A stretch of 64,000 nt of DNA from assembly GCA_023055425.1 (NCBI GenBank), contig JALGPY010000008.1, forward strand, positions 22,789,359-22,853,358. Reading direction: 5' to 3'. The notes beneath the pieces are model-generated. The model was given only the letters and a program-made list of their open reading frames with translations. It had not been told where the DNA came from and searched no databases. Below, in pieces: positions 49,042-59,639 of this stretch. Numbering within the stretch: the first letter of the stretch is position 1; each line of letters starts with the position of its first letter. The stretch is from Linanthus parryae (lineage: Eukaryota > Streptophyta > Magnoliopsida > Ericales > Polemoniaceae). A program made the position numbers and the translations under genes.

Positions 49042-51860
49042 TATTCTTCAAAGTTGCCCAAATCCTATGGTACACTAACCTCCAACACTCAGTCGTATAG
49101 AAAAAGTTTGGCAAAATTGCATCTGTGGTAGAGATATTTAAGATAAACAACACAATTGTAAATCTACGACTTCATTATATTAAATATCTAATAAATAATA
49201 CAATGAATGTTCTAGCCAAAATAAATTCATACTAAACTAGATTGCCTCTAGGGCATCTATTCCAACAGTCTCCCACTTGCACTAGAGCCAATCTGACGCA
49301 TCTCGTATGCCCATGCTCCTAGTGTGCCCTTCATGATTCCACTACACAAGCGGCTTTGTTAGTGGATCTGACAGATTCTCATCTATAGGAATCTTGCATA
49401 TCCGAACGTCTCCTCTATCGATAATATCTCGAATCAGATGGAACTTCCTGAGCACGTGCTTGGATTTCTGGTGTGACATGGGCTCCTTTGATTGCGCGAT
49501 CGCCCCAGTGTTGTCACAGTACAACTCAACTGGATCCCCAATGCTAGGAACCACACCAAGTTCAGAAACAAACTTTCTGATCCAAACAGCTTCCTTTGCT
49601 GCGCCATTTGCAGTAATGTACTCTGTTGTAGAATCAGCCACCGTCTCTTGATTGGAACTCTTATAGCTCATCGCTGCTCCATTCAGGCAAAACACATATC
49701 CCGACTGTGATCTAAAGTCATCTCTGTCGGTTTGGAAGCTTGTATCCGTGTAACCCCTTACACGCAACTCCTCCTCACCGCCAAATATCAAGAAAGCATC
49801 CTTAGTTCTTCTCAAGTACTTTAAGATGTTCTTGACTGCAATCCAATGACTCTCACCCGGATTGGATTTGTATCTGCTTGTCATACTCAAGGCATATGAC
49901 ACATCTGGTCTAGTACATAACATGGCGTACATGATAGATCATATGGCCGAAGCATAGGGTATTCTACTCATGCGTTCCTTCTCAATCTCATTGGAAGGAC
50001 AACCACTCTTCGAAAGAGTGATTCCATGTGACATGGGCAAGAATCCCTTCTTGGGGCTGGTTGCTCCGTTATATGCATGCTAATGGGTTTAAGACTGCTT
50101 CTTGGTTGTTTAGGGAACACATTCCACTTCCATTTGGAATCTTGCATGTTGAACCGCTTCAACACCTTGTCAATATATGTACTCTGACTTAGGCCTAGCA
50201 GTCTTTTAGATCTATCTTTATAGATCTTTATACCGAGTATATAGGCTGCTTCCCCAAAGTCCTTCATTGAGAAACACTTCCCTAGCCAATCTTTAACAGA
50301 TTGCATCATAGAAACGTCGTTTCCAATGAGTAGTATGTCATCCACATACAAGACCAGAAAAGCTACAGAGCTCCCACTAACCTTCTTGTAGACACAAGAC
50401 TCATCTTCGTTTCTGATGAAGCCAAACTCTTTGACTACTTCATCAAAACGTCGATTCCAACTCCTAGAAGCTTGCTTCAATCCATAAATGGATCGTTGCA
50501 GCTTACAGACTTTGGTGGCTTGCTTTGGATCTTCAAAACCCTCAGGTTGTATCATATACACGTCCTCGAGGAGATTCCCATAAAGGAATGTTGTTTTGAC
50601 ATCCAACTGCCGAATCTCATAGTCGTGGTATGCTGCAATTGCAAGTAGGATTCGGATGGATTTGGTCATAGCGACTGGTGAAAAGGTTTCATCATAGTCA
50701 ATACCATGAATCTGTCTGAATCCTTTAGCCACTAATCGGCCCTTATAGGTAATCACATTACCATCCATGTCGATCTTCTTCTTGATGACCCACTTGCACC
50801 CTATGGGCCGCGCCCCTTCGGGTGGTTCCACCAAAGTCCATACTTTGTTGGTATACATGGATTCCATCTCGGATCTCATGGCTTCTAGCCACTTCTGAGA
50901 GTCTGGCCCTTTCATGGCCTCTTCATAGGTAGTAGGCTCATCATCTATGAGCATCGTGTCACCGGAATCGGTCACGATAAGTCCATACCTCTCGGGTTCC
51001 TGGCGCACTCTACTAGATCTACGAAGCTCTTGTGTTACCTGAACAGGCTGTTCCACAACTGCTTGTGGTTCATGTTCATGTTCCATAATCGGTTCAGTGA
51101 TTTGTGGTTCGTGAATCTCTTCAAGTTCTACAGTCCTCCCACTTGCTTCTTTAGAGACAAACTCTCTTTCTAGAAACACGCCGGTTCGAGCAACAAACAC
51201 TTTGTTCTCGGTTGGATTTTAGAAGTAGTAACTCTTAGTTTCCTTAGGGTACCCCACAAATTTACACTTATCCGATTTTGGCCCTAGCTTGCCTGATTGT
51301 AAACATTTTACATAGACATCGCAGCCCCAAATCTTCATGAACGACAGTGTGGGACGCCTCCCACTCCACATCTCATGTGGTGTCTTCATGACTTATTTAG
51401 ATGGAACACGGTTAATGATTAAAGCTGCACTTAATAGAGCGTAGCCCCAAAATGACAATGGAAGATCGGTTTGACACATCATAGATCGAACCATATCTAA
51501 TAGGGTTCGATTCCTCCTCTCAGACATGCCATTCATTGTGGCGTTCCCGGTGGAGTGAGTTGGGACACAATCCCACACTCTCTAAGATAGTCGTCAAACT
51601 CTTAGCTCAAGTATTCTCCTCCACGATCCGATCGTAGATCCTTGATACTTTTTCCAAGTTGCTTCTCTACTTCACTTTTGAATTCTTTGAACATTTCAAA
51701 GGATTCGGATTTGGCCCTTCATAAGGCACACAAATCCATATCTACTGTAATCATCAGTAAATGTAATGAAGTAGACGTAACCACCCCTGGAAGGCGTGGC
51801 AAATGGCCCACACACATCAGTATGTATGAGTGCCAATTGCTCAATAGACCTCTCACCTTA
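49042..51860 (-). mobile_element. 5'-truncated Copia retrotransposon
   Basis: Minus-strand pol. Integrase core remnants in 51640-51858 (DVCGPFATPSRGGYVYFITF, FTDDYS) and 51393-51578 (NGMSERRNRTLLDMVRSMMC). Reverse transcriptase 49968-51200 (GCKWVIKKK, RLVAKGF, FSPVAM, QLDVKTTFLYG, YGLKQA, catalytic LYVDDILL). RNase H 49342-49932 (MLCTRPDVSYAL, RGYTDTSF, ELYCDNTGAI). The frame breaks after NMQDSKW. After RNase H there is a purine tract followed by TGTTGGAATAGATGCCC at 49268 reading down, the likely start of a 3' LTR that is cut off at about 49042. Gag, protease and the 5' LTR are missing. It cannot move. Confidence 0.9.
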
Positions 51861-52592
51861 CCCAAGAAAAGAATAGAAAACCTCACCTCCAATGTCGGGG
51901 TTGATACGGGTAATCCGATTGTTGTTAACCAACAAAGTCCCAAGCCTGTTGAGGTGAGGGAAATTCTCCAGCTTAACAATCTCATTGTCAGAGATATCAA
52001 TGGTGTCGAATTGATCCTGTATAAACAAACAATGAGAACCCACTCTAGAATTCAATTGAAAAACATGAATTTGAGGTAAATTCATAACAAACCTTACCTC
52101 AGTGGCACCGACATTCTCTATCACAGCAATCTTATTACCTAATAATGCAAAAGAGACCACCAATAATAGTCAAATAAAGTGTAAACGAATCAGGGTTAGG
52201 TTAGGGTTTTGAATAATGGTGTGACCTAGATTGGTGAGTTTTTACTTACACAAGTAGAGAGGGTTGGAGAGTGAGAAGGGGAGGCTAACCTCGAAGATCC
52301 AATTCTCTCTTTAAGGGTGTTGAAGAAGTGAGGGCTTTTCCAGATCAAATCGGCGGTTAACCTGACCATCTTCTGCTGGTACTACTACTTCTTCTGTACT
52401 CACCACCGCTTGTGTTCTGAGACGACGACAGAAGAGTAGTGTTGTGTAAAACCTTGGGTTTTGAGTACTGCTTCGGTGCTGTGTGGGAAGATTAAAAAGC
52501 TCTTTTGGATACTCGGAGATCTTTGAAATATTACGATTTTGCACATGAAGGAGGACTTATTTTACGGAAAATACCATATTCTTCAAAAATAC
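51861..52592 (-). pseudogene. Truncated U2A' duplicate, exons 1-3
   Basis: Matches 48303-49041 almost base for base. Exon 1 begins at the ATG at 52369 (MVRLTADLIWKSPHFFNTLK) but has lost 2 bp relative to the intact copy (AAAGAGAGAATTG against AAAGAGCGAGAATTG), which breaks the frame. Exon 2 (52098-52138) and exon 3 (51887-52016, with Asn to Asp in RINPDIGG) keep their splice sites. The homology stops 26 bp past the exon 3 donor, where the Copia sequence begins. A promoter is present, so it could be transcribed but not translated into U2A'. Confidence 0.9.
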
Positions 52593-52812
52593 CATATTCT
52601 GACAACAGAAGCAGTTTTAGTGCGTTTGGTTTTTCAAATAGTTTCTGCTTTTTACAGTAGTTTTCAAGAAGTAAGGGGAGATACTTTTTCGGAAAATGTT
52701 TTTGATTAATTTATATACAAGTGATTTCCCTCAATATATATATAAATATACACACACAACTCATTCTAACTTTACAATTTTTTTAAAATTTCAATAGTTA
52801 TCATTAAGGAAA

Positions 52813-54438
52813 GGGTAAAAGACAAAAACCACCCTCCATTTATGGGGAAAATATATTTTGCTCCCTGATTTATGGGAAAAATACTTTTCGCACCCCTATC
52901 AGTGGATGGAGACTAACGGATACTAACGAAGGGGTGAAAAGACAAAAATACCCCTGACAATTGACGAAATGACCTCATTATAAACCCCACTCCCTTCCCT
53001 TCTATACTCATTTCCTAACCCTAGCCACCCTCTCCCTATGTTCTCTTTTTATCCTTAGCCTCCTCTCTTTCCTTAAACAGACCCAAATCTCAATTTGTTC
53101 TTCAATCCCTTGTCTGAGAACAGAACGTCATCGTCATATTCATCTCTCTCAAGCGACCGCAATTTCAATTGCGGACGAATTTTCTCGTCTGGGTTGTCCT
53201 TCGAAATCGAAGAATTTGCTTTCTGAGGGCCGACGAAGAACCAGACCGAGTTCCTGATTCCTTCTCCAAATCATTCCCGAAAGCTTCGTCTTCTTCATCA
53301 GGAACTGGGTGGTCCAGTTTAAGTGATTTTGCAGAGGGGAAGTGCGAATCGAAGCTCGGAGAAGCAGATTTAGGTCAATTAACACGAGGCCGCCATCGAT
53401 TAACACGAGGTCGCCGCCGAGAGAAGAGGCAATGACCTTCTTCTTCTTCTTCTCAATGCGGAAAAACTCGATGGGGGTGACATTCAGATTGAATCTGGGT
53501 TTTCTTCGATCTGTTTTGTGTTGTTGAAATTGGGGATGGCTGCTGGTGGTTCTTGCGGTGAAGGTGGCCGTGGAGTTTCAGGTGTTCACCGGTGGGTGTG
53601 GCTGATAGTGACAGTGGTTAACAGGTTGTGGTTTATGGGTTCAGTGAAGCACAACGGTGGTGGAGTTGGCTACGAGGGTGGAGGTGATTGTGTGGAGATG
53701 GGTAGCAGGTGAAGGTTGTCATGGTGGTATTGGATGAGAGGTACAGTGGTGTTTTGGTGCAATGGGGAATTGGTGAAATGGGGTATTGGTATGAGTTGAA
53801 TTGGCAGAGGTAGTTATAGTGTTGGTTTGTGAAAGGGGGTACTGGTATGAGATGGCTGTTTTGGCAGAGGTAATGGTGATTTTGTAGTTATAGTTTGAAG
53901 GCGGGTTGCAATGTTGGGGAAGAGGATAGGTAATAGCTTGGGTCTGCTTTCATGGAGGTTGTATGGTAAATTGTGGTTGAACTTAGTTTGTTTGAGTGTT
54001 GGTTATGTTCTGCTAGTGGTTGTCTGGTAGATTGTTGCAGGTGAAATTGGTTCAGGTTTGTGATATTAAGGTCTGTAGTAGGGAGAAGGTGGAAGTGGCA
54101 AATTGGTGGTGTTGATTTGGTGGTAATGGAAATGGTGTTGGTGGTGGTGTTGATTTGGCCTGTGGTTGATATTTATCAGGTTGTTGGTGGTGTTGGTGGT
54201 GGTGGTGGTGGTGTTCAAGAACACTAGAACATTATGAACATTGTATTAAAAAAGTGTGTTATTTGTCCACAATTGGTCACAAAAAGTCAGTTTGCACCCC
54301 TCCACTAACGGATTATAACAGAAGGGGGTATTTGTCCACCCTCCATCCACTGACAGGGGTGCAAAAAGTATTTTTCCCATAAATCAGGGGACAAAATGTA
54401 TTTTCTCATAAATGAAGGGTGATTTTTGTCTTTTACCC
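52813..54438. mobile_element. Non-autonomous Mutator-like element 2 (MULE)
   Basis: Starts GGGTAAAAGACAAAAACCAC and ends TTTTTGTCTTTTACCC, with long inverted arms (including CCACTGACAGGGGTGCAAAA on the right). Identical 9-bp targets TTAAGGAAA lie at 52804-52812 and 54439-54447. It is a relative of element 1: it shares the start, CATTATAAACCCCACTCCC, CTCATTTCCTAACCCTAG and the G/T-rich 3' half. It has an 88-codon Ser/Arg-rich frame at 53169-53435 (KSFPKASSSSSGTGWSSLSD). No transposase. Confidence 0.87.
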
Positions 54439-54626
54439 TTAAGGAAATTACATGTGTCATATCTTTGTTATTTTACTGCAGCTTTCATGTAATATTTATC
54501 AAACAGTATTTTATCTATAAGTCAACATTTCTCATTGTGTTTTTCCCACAGCAGCTTTTAGCACCGCCACAGCATTCCTAAACTAGCCCCAAAACTGATG
54601 ATACACTAAAAAAATCTTATGCATTG

Positions 54627-54841
54627 GATTAAAGACACTTTGCTCCCTTCACTTTTGAAAAAATACCAGAATGCTCCCTGACATATTAACGATTCCACAT
54701 ACCTCTCTATAACGGAAATGGCACAGAAGAGACAACTTGTCTTTTCTTTTTTTCGTTACAGGAAGGTATGTGGAATTATTAATTTGTCGGGAGCATTTTG
54801 ATATTTCTTTAAAAGTGAAGGGAGCAAAGTGTCTTTTGCCC
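54627..54841. mobile_element. Hairpin MITE (Mutator-like)
   Basis: The left arm AAAGACACTTTGCTCCCTTC continues to about 54710, and the right arm is its inverted copy ending GTGTCTTTTGCCC. The arms are about 80 bp each, so nearly the whole element is a foldback. Candidate 9-bp targets TATGCATTG (54618-54626) and TATGCAATT (54842-54850) match at 7 of 9. Confidence 0.65.
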
Positions 54842-54910
54842 TATGCAATTTTATTATTATTATTATCTTTTTTGGGTAAAAAAGAGAGTTTAAATCTTAT
54901 GCAGTTTTTG

Positions 54911-55080
54911 TTTTGAGACAAATAGCCTCAAATATTTGAAACAGTTAGATTAAACTTATAGTAATACTCATCACGTGAGGTCATATGATAGGCTGTAATA
55001 CCCATCACGTGATGGGTATAACAGTAAATTTTGTTAATTTAATCTAACTATCTTAACAATTAGAAGCTATGTCACAAAAT
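54911..55080. mobile_element. Short foldback MITE carrying G-box palindromes
   Basis: Inverted ends TTTTGAGACAAATAGC and GCTATGTCACAAAAT, with inner arms CAGTTAGATTAAA and TTTAATCTAACT. Each arm holds CATCACGTGA. The right one forms a perfect 22-bp palindrome at 54998-55019 centred on CACGTG. No coding potential. Confidence 0.65.
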
Positions 55081-55308
55081 CAAAATTGCATGAGGTTTTT
55101 CTATGAATTTTTTTTAGGGTAAGTTTTTCTATGAAATTGTAAGTGTAATAGTGTCACAGTGTCAAACGACAGGTTTAGTGTCATTTGTCCTTTATTTTTT
55201 TCCATAAACATATATTTTGAATCAAAAAACGTATAGTCTCATACAACAGCAAAGTAACTGCAAAGAGACTTGTCTATGTTGCCAGTACAGCTGATTCCGG
55301 CAGCAGAA

Positions 55309-55430
55309 GCCCGGACTTTGCATATTACAACACCGGGGAACTTTGCATGCGCAATTTCAACCAAAACACCGGGGAACTTTGCATATTACACCAAAAGCCC
55401 GGACTTTGCATATTACACCAAAAGAAACTT
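55309..55430. repeat. Minisatellite, about four 27-32-bp units
   Basis: Repeats of GCCCGGACTTTGCATATTAC and CCGGGGAACTTTGCATATTA with spacers CACCAAAAG. Units differ by small indels. Function unknown. Confidence 0.75.
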
Positions 55431-56220
55431 CCACCGTCAGATCACGAATCCTACTAGTGAACTGACTTGTCCTACACATGCTGCTCAGATCCCTCCAAGT
55501 AGTAGGATGATCTTTCGAGAAACTATTGGTGATGCAATGGCTATGTTTAGTTCCCAAAGGTATCTCCCATTCGTTTTGTAGTCAATTTATTTGTAGATAT
55601 CAGTTAACTCATTGTAAGCAGTCGGATATCTAAAGAGCATATCAACCGCTAGCAGTTAGTGAGAAAACAATGTCAATGTTTAGCATTGGCAATGTCTATC
55701 GTCGTACATTGGATTCTTTACTGTTCAAATATTATAATTTTAATCCCAAACGTCATCCGATTTTCTGCATTGGGTACAAATTAAAAATCTGGAAATATAA
55801 CTTTCTCGATAGTTCAATCCCTCGTTGTAATAATAGTATTAATGTCTTTGGTGGGTATATTAACAGGCTTGTAACTTCCATCTGAAAATTTAATTTCGGA
55901 ACCTGTCAGTATATTAACCCTAAAATGTAAAAGTTTTCCTCCCAAAACAGAAAGGTAGAAGTTTGAACTGGGATCAGACAACATGGAGATATAGATATCC
56001 CACCTGGAAACTACAAGGTTCAAATCATCTATTATACGACAAGTTCAGAAAACACAGCTGATCAGCAAGCAAATCTCTATCGCCCTACATTAACCTGAAT
56101 AAGTATATGCCAAACACCCCTATCTATTTTCTGACATTCCCTACCGAATACTTGCACTGTCAATGTACTCAGGCCTCCAGAAACCATCAAACCCTAGCCT
56201 GAGGTCTTCCAGGCATCACT
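55431..56220. other. Intergenic / 3' flank, no gene recognised
   Basis: Short frames at 55670-55885 and 55814-56023 lack motifs. The last 150 bases probably include the 3' untranslated region of the FRIGIDA-like gene. Confidence 0.45.
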
Positions 56221-58823
56221 TCACAGAATGGTATCAGCAAACTGATAAAGATCAGACCCTGATCTCCGACTTGAGACGCCGCTCATGGATGATGATGAAG
56301 AGGGATTCGGCAATCCTGCAAAGCCCTCCACTGATGGTACTACTGACCTACTAAAACGAGCCACGGCGTCCATGTAGCTTCTGCTTTCTCTGTAGGAGGA
56401 GGATGCATCACCAGCACCTGCAAGCCTTGAATATCGCAGACTGTCTTCATAAATAGCTTGCCTCATAGGCAAATCAGATCGTGGAGCAGCTTGAAGGACA
56501 TCATAAGGATTATAAGGCAGAAGAAGATCACCACCGCCCCTAGGTGTAGAAGCTGGAAAGCTACTTAAATAACCAGGAAAACCACCTTCCAAGCTTCTTG
56601 GTATTGTACTATTGCCAGAATAGCCGCCGCCATCCACATAGGGACTTCTAGCCCTCGGACTTTGGCGGCGGAGGTCGGCGTGGCGGCTTCGCTTCACCTC
56701 TTGGCTTTTCTCTCTGATGGAAGATGCATCCAGGTCATCAGCTTTTCTCTTCGATGATGTTCCTTGTTCAGCAAGTATCTTTTCTGTATCGGCAATGTCT
56801 TTCTCGAGGCTGGCCATCTTTTGCTTGATCTGCCATCCAGGAATAAGTTTGGCCGGATCGACCTTGTGACTTTGCAAGCATTTGATCACAGATTTCAGAT
56901 CAGCTAGATGCCTTCTGCTGGCTCTATTCTGCATAGCAACAAGAATATGAGTTAACAACCAACTTGGCTTTTGCAGGATACCAACTAACTGCTACTCTTC
57001 GCTTAACAAACAAGAAAAGTTTTTAAGAGGAGTCTGGGGGTGATTAGAAAAGCCCCAGAAGACTTCTTAACACGAAAATCATTTATAGTGTGTTTGGATG
57101 ATGAACTGGTGAAAACCATGGAATTTTGAGATGATGGGGTTAGAAATGATGGTATTATGAGTGATGTTATACTACATCATTTGTTTGGATAAATCTTTTT
57201 ATGTTTTGAATAATGATCAGTTAACATAATTCTATTTGTTTTGGGCTGAGGTATGGGTGGTGGTCAAAAACAACAGTCGAGCTGTATTATAGATGGCCCA
57301 TTGAATTGTATATATGGCTCACAAGTCACATGTAGCTATATTATAGATGGCCCATTGAATTGCGGTGGTGGCAATGATGTACATGGTGACCGGGGTACTT
57401 ACATCTTGACTTGTGGCTGTGAGATCGTGGTTTGTACGACTATGATCTAGATGGTGTCCTGGATACTTGCATCCGAAATTCCAAAGGAAGACGTTGAAGT
57501 TGTGGAAGCCGTGTTGATTGGAGGTGGTGGTTGTAGTCGAGGTGGTTGTGGTATAAGTCGGAGGGGTGGTGGCGGCGGTTGTGTAGAGAGCAACAGACCA
57601 ACAACAGGTGTCCAAGTGGTGGTTGTGGAGTTGATAGGGGCGGTGGTGATTCTGGAGTTGATCCGGGCGGTGGTGGTTGTGGTGTTCCTCGGAATGGTGG
57701 CAGAGGGCGGAGATGGTGTGGTGGTGGTGGAGTGGCGGCAATCCAAATGATATTGACTGGAGTGTGGCAATCCTATTGGCTAAAAGCAATATATACAAAC
57801 ACAGAGCTGCACTTTCGGTTAACCGAAGCCGATCCCGGCCCGATTTTGCTTGAACAGACCGGTTTCGGTTTGGTTCGGGCTCGGTTTGAGGCCCTTCCGT
57901 TACGGTTAACCGCCCCGACCATTTGCTCAGAACCTCTATCCGGCCCGGGCCCGTGTAACCGTAACCGGTATAGCGATTCGTGCTCAGGCTCGGGCTCGGT
58001 TAACCGGTCGGGCTAGTGGGATATTCAGCCGACAGCTCGGTTCCGGACCGGTTAATCGACCGGGCTCAGATCCGGCCGGGCTCGCATCAATAGATGCTCA
58101 ACCGTCCCTAGCCCGGTAATATACGGTTACGGTCCGGGTTCGGTCGGTTCCGGCTCGGGCTCGGTTAAAAACCGGGCCGGTTCACCGGTTAACTGAGGTT
58201 AACCGGCCCGAATGACAGCTCTAATACACATACACAGATGAAACTTAGAATTTCAAATGACACCAAATCCTCATGTCATAAAAAACCAGAATTTGGGGAG
58301 TTATAATTCCAACTTTAAGTGACGCAGAATTTTCAATATTCCAACTTCAGTCCATCCAAACACGTCATTCATAATGCTGGAATTTTAAAACCCAAATTTG
58401 ACGAAATTCCACGTTTTCATTCCTCATCCACACACACAATTAGTGATATCTATGTAGTCCACCGGACTATCTAAGCTTTTCTGAGGTGAAGAACTCACAC
58501 CCAGAGCTCTCTTTTAGTATTTTAAAAAAAGTTGAGAAAAATACCAATAATATTTTCACTTTAATTCTTTAAGTATGCATTAATAGATGCAAAACAATAA
58601 GAAACAAAGAATAGACAAGGAGAGAGATTGAGGGATGGCAAATGAAAGCATACCGCTACTGCAACACCTTCTCCCTTCTTCGATTGTGTCCAGGTCTCTT
58701 TGGAGTGCCGCAAAAAGGATTCTAAAATATCTCGAGGAGGAAACCTGCTCTCCAACCCAAAAACGTAAACAACATTAACAGCTTCAATCTCCATTTTGTT
58801 CTTTTTCATCTCCTCAATTACAT
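56221..58823 (-). CDS. FRIGIDA-like protein, last two exons
   Basis: Exons 58654-58823 and 56221-56928 (stop TGA at 56221-56223), joined in phase 0. The first gives VIEEMKKNKMEIEAVNVVYV, FGLESRFPPRDILESFLRHS and KETWTQSKKGEG; the second starts NRASRRHLADLKSVIKCLQS and HKVDPAKLIPGWQIKQKM. This is the conserved core and C-terminal boundary of the FRIGIDA domain found in FRI and FRL proteins, nuclear scaffold factors linked to FLC activation and flowering time. The remaining ~190 residues are a low-complexity, basic then Ser/Gly-rich tail (SSKRKADD, DLRRQSPRARSPYVDGGGYS, SSSSSMSGVSSRRSG) usual for the family. Upstream exons (N-terminal coiled coil and most of the domain) were not found between 58824 and 64000. 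They may lie beyond the window, or the gene may be truncated. Confidence 0.85.
57086..58366. mobile_element. Nested transposons in the FRIGIDA-like intron
   Basis: Outer ends AGTGTGTTTGGATGATG (57086) and CATCCAAACACGTC (58366) are inverted, as in a hAT-type element. Inside are a long G/T-rich stretch (57360-57750; repeated GGTGGTGG) and a second element at 57803-58222. Outer target copies were not resolved. Confidence 0.5.
57803..58222. mobile_element. hAT-like element rich in GGTTAACCGG words
   Basis: Ends AGAGCTGCACTTTCGG and CCGAATGACAGCTCT are near-inverted. The interior is very GC-rich with CGGTTAACCG, GGCCCG and GGCTCGG words in both orientations, in the style of the Ac-like element at 13519. 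The target duplication is unclear. Confidence 0.6.
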
Positions 58824-58991
58824 CTGTGGAAGAAATACATTACACCATTAAAACTAAAAGCTGCAAGTCTCAGTTCAACTTGACTGCCCTAGCAGTTAGC
58901 ATATTAAATTAAGAGAGCAATTTAGACAAAACATGGCAAGTCAATAAACAAAATAACTCCGAACTGCAACACACACACTTGAATGTATAAA

Positions 58992-59183
58992 CTCCCTCTG
59001 CTTGGATTAGTTAGTCCTGCCTATATTTTTCAAGCACTTTGCAGAAGTGAGTTGACAAACAAAACGATACAAGAACTTGTTGACATATGAAAAGATTGAC
59101 AAGCTCTTGTACCGTTTGGCTAGTCAAATAACCTCCTCAAAATGCTTGGATAAAAGGGGGCGAAATAATCCAGACTGAGGAAG
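58992..59183. mobile_element. Stowaway-family MITE
   Basis: Left end CTCCCTCTGCTTGGATTAG is inverted against the right end CTAGTCAAATAACCTCCTC...AATCCAGACTGAGGAAG. It shares AATAACCTCCTCAAAATGCT with the element at 45590-45917. About 190 bp. Confidence 0.65.
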
Positions 59184-59209
59184 TAACTTTTATTTTGGGA
59201 TTCGATAGG

Positions 59210-59536
59210 GGGTAAAAGACACTTTCACCCCCTCAGGTCTGACACAAAGAGACTTCCACCTTTCCAGTTTGGGAAATGACACTTTCACCCTTTAGTGTGC
59301 CAAACTTCATGACATTTACACCCCCTGATTATGTCATTTCGTACTCTAAGAGGGAAAATTTGTTCCAGAGACCACTATTGGTGACGGACTCCACCCCAGA
59401 CTAACGACGTCACAATTGGGGAGTGCAGGTGTCCTGAAACTCGGTACACTGAAGGAGTGAAAGTGTCATTTTCCAAACTGGCTGGGGCGAAGATTTCTTT
59501 GTATCAGACCTTTGGGGGGGAAAGTGTCTTTTACCC
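59210..59536. mobile_element. Mutator-like MITE
   Basis: GGGTAAAAGACACTTTCACC at the left and its inverted copy ending GTGTCTTTTACCC at the right, with arms of about 85 bp. Targets TTCGATAGG (59201-59209) and TTTGATAGG (59537-59545) match at 8 of 9. The first 11 bases equal those of the two larger MULEs (GGGTAAAAGAC). 327 bp. Confidence 0.82.
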
Positions 59537-59639
59537 TTTGATAGGTAATCAAAATACTATATAAATGAAAAACAACATTTAGCAATGAACTGATAGGCTG
59601 TGCATCATAACCTCACAGCTAAAGAAGAAAAATAAACAC

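Noticed and set aside
51642..52079. 145-residue plus-strand ORF
   Set aside because: Antisense across the Copia integrase and the U2A' duplicate; no independent support.
57319..57798. 159-residue His/Thr-rich ORF and opposite Gly-rich ORFs
   Set aside because: Low-complexity translation of GGTGGT/ACCACC repeats inside an intronic transposon.
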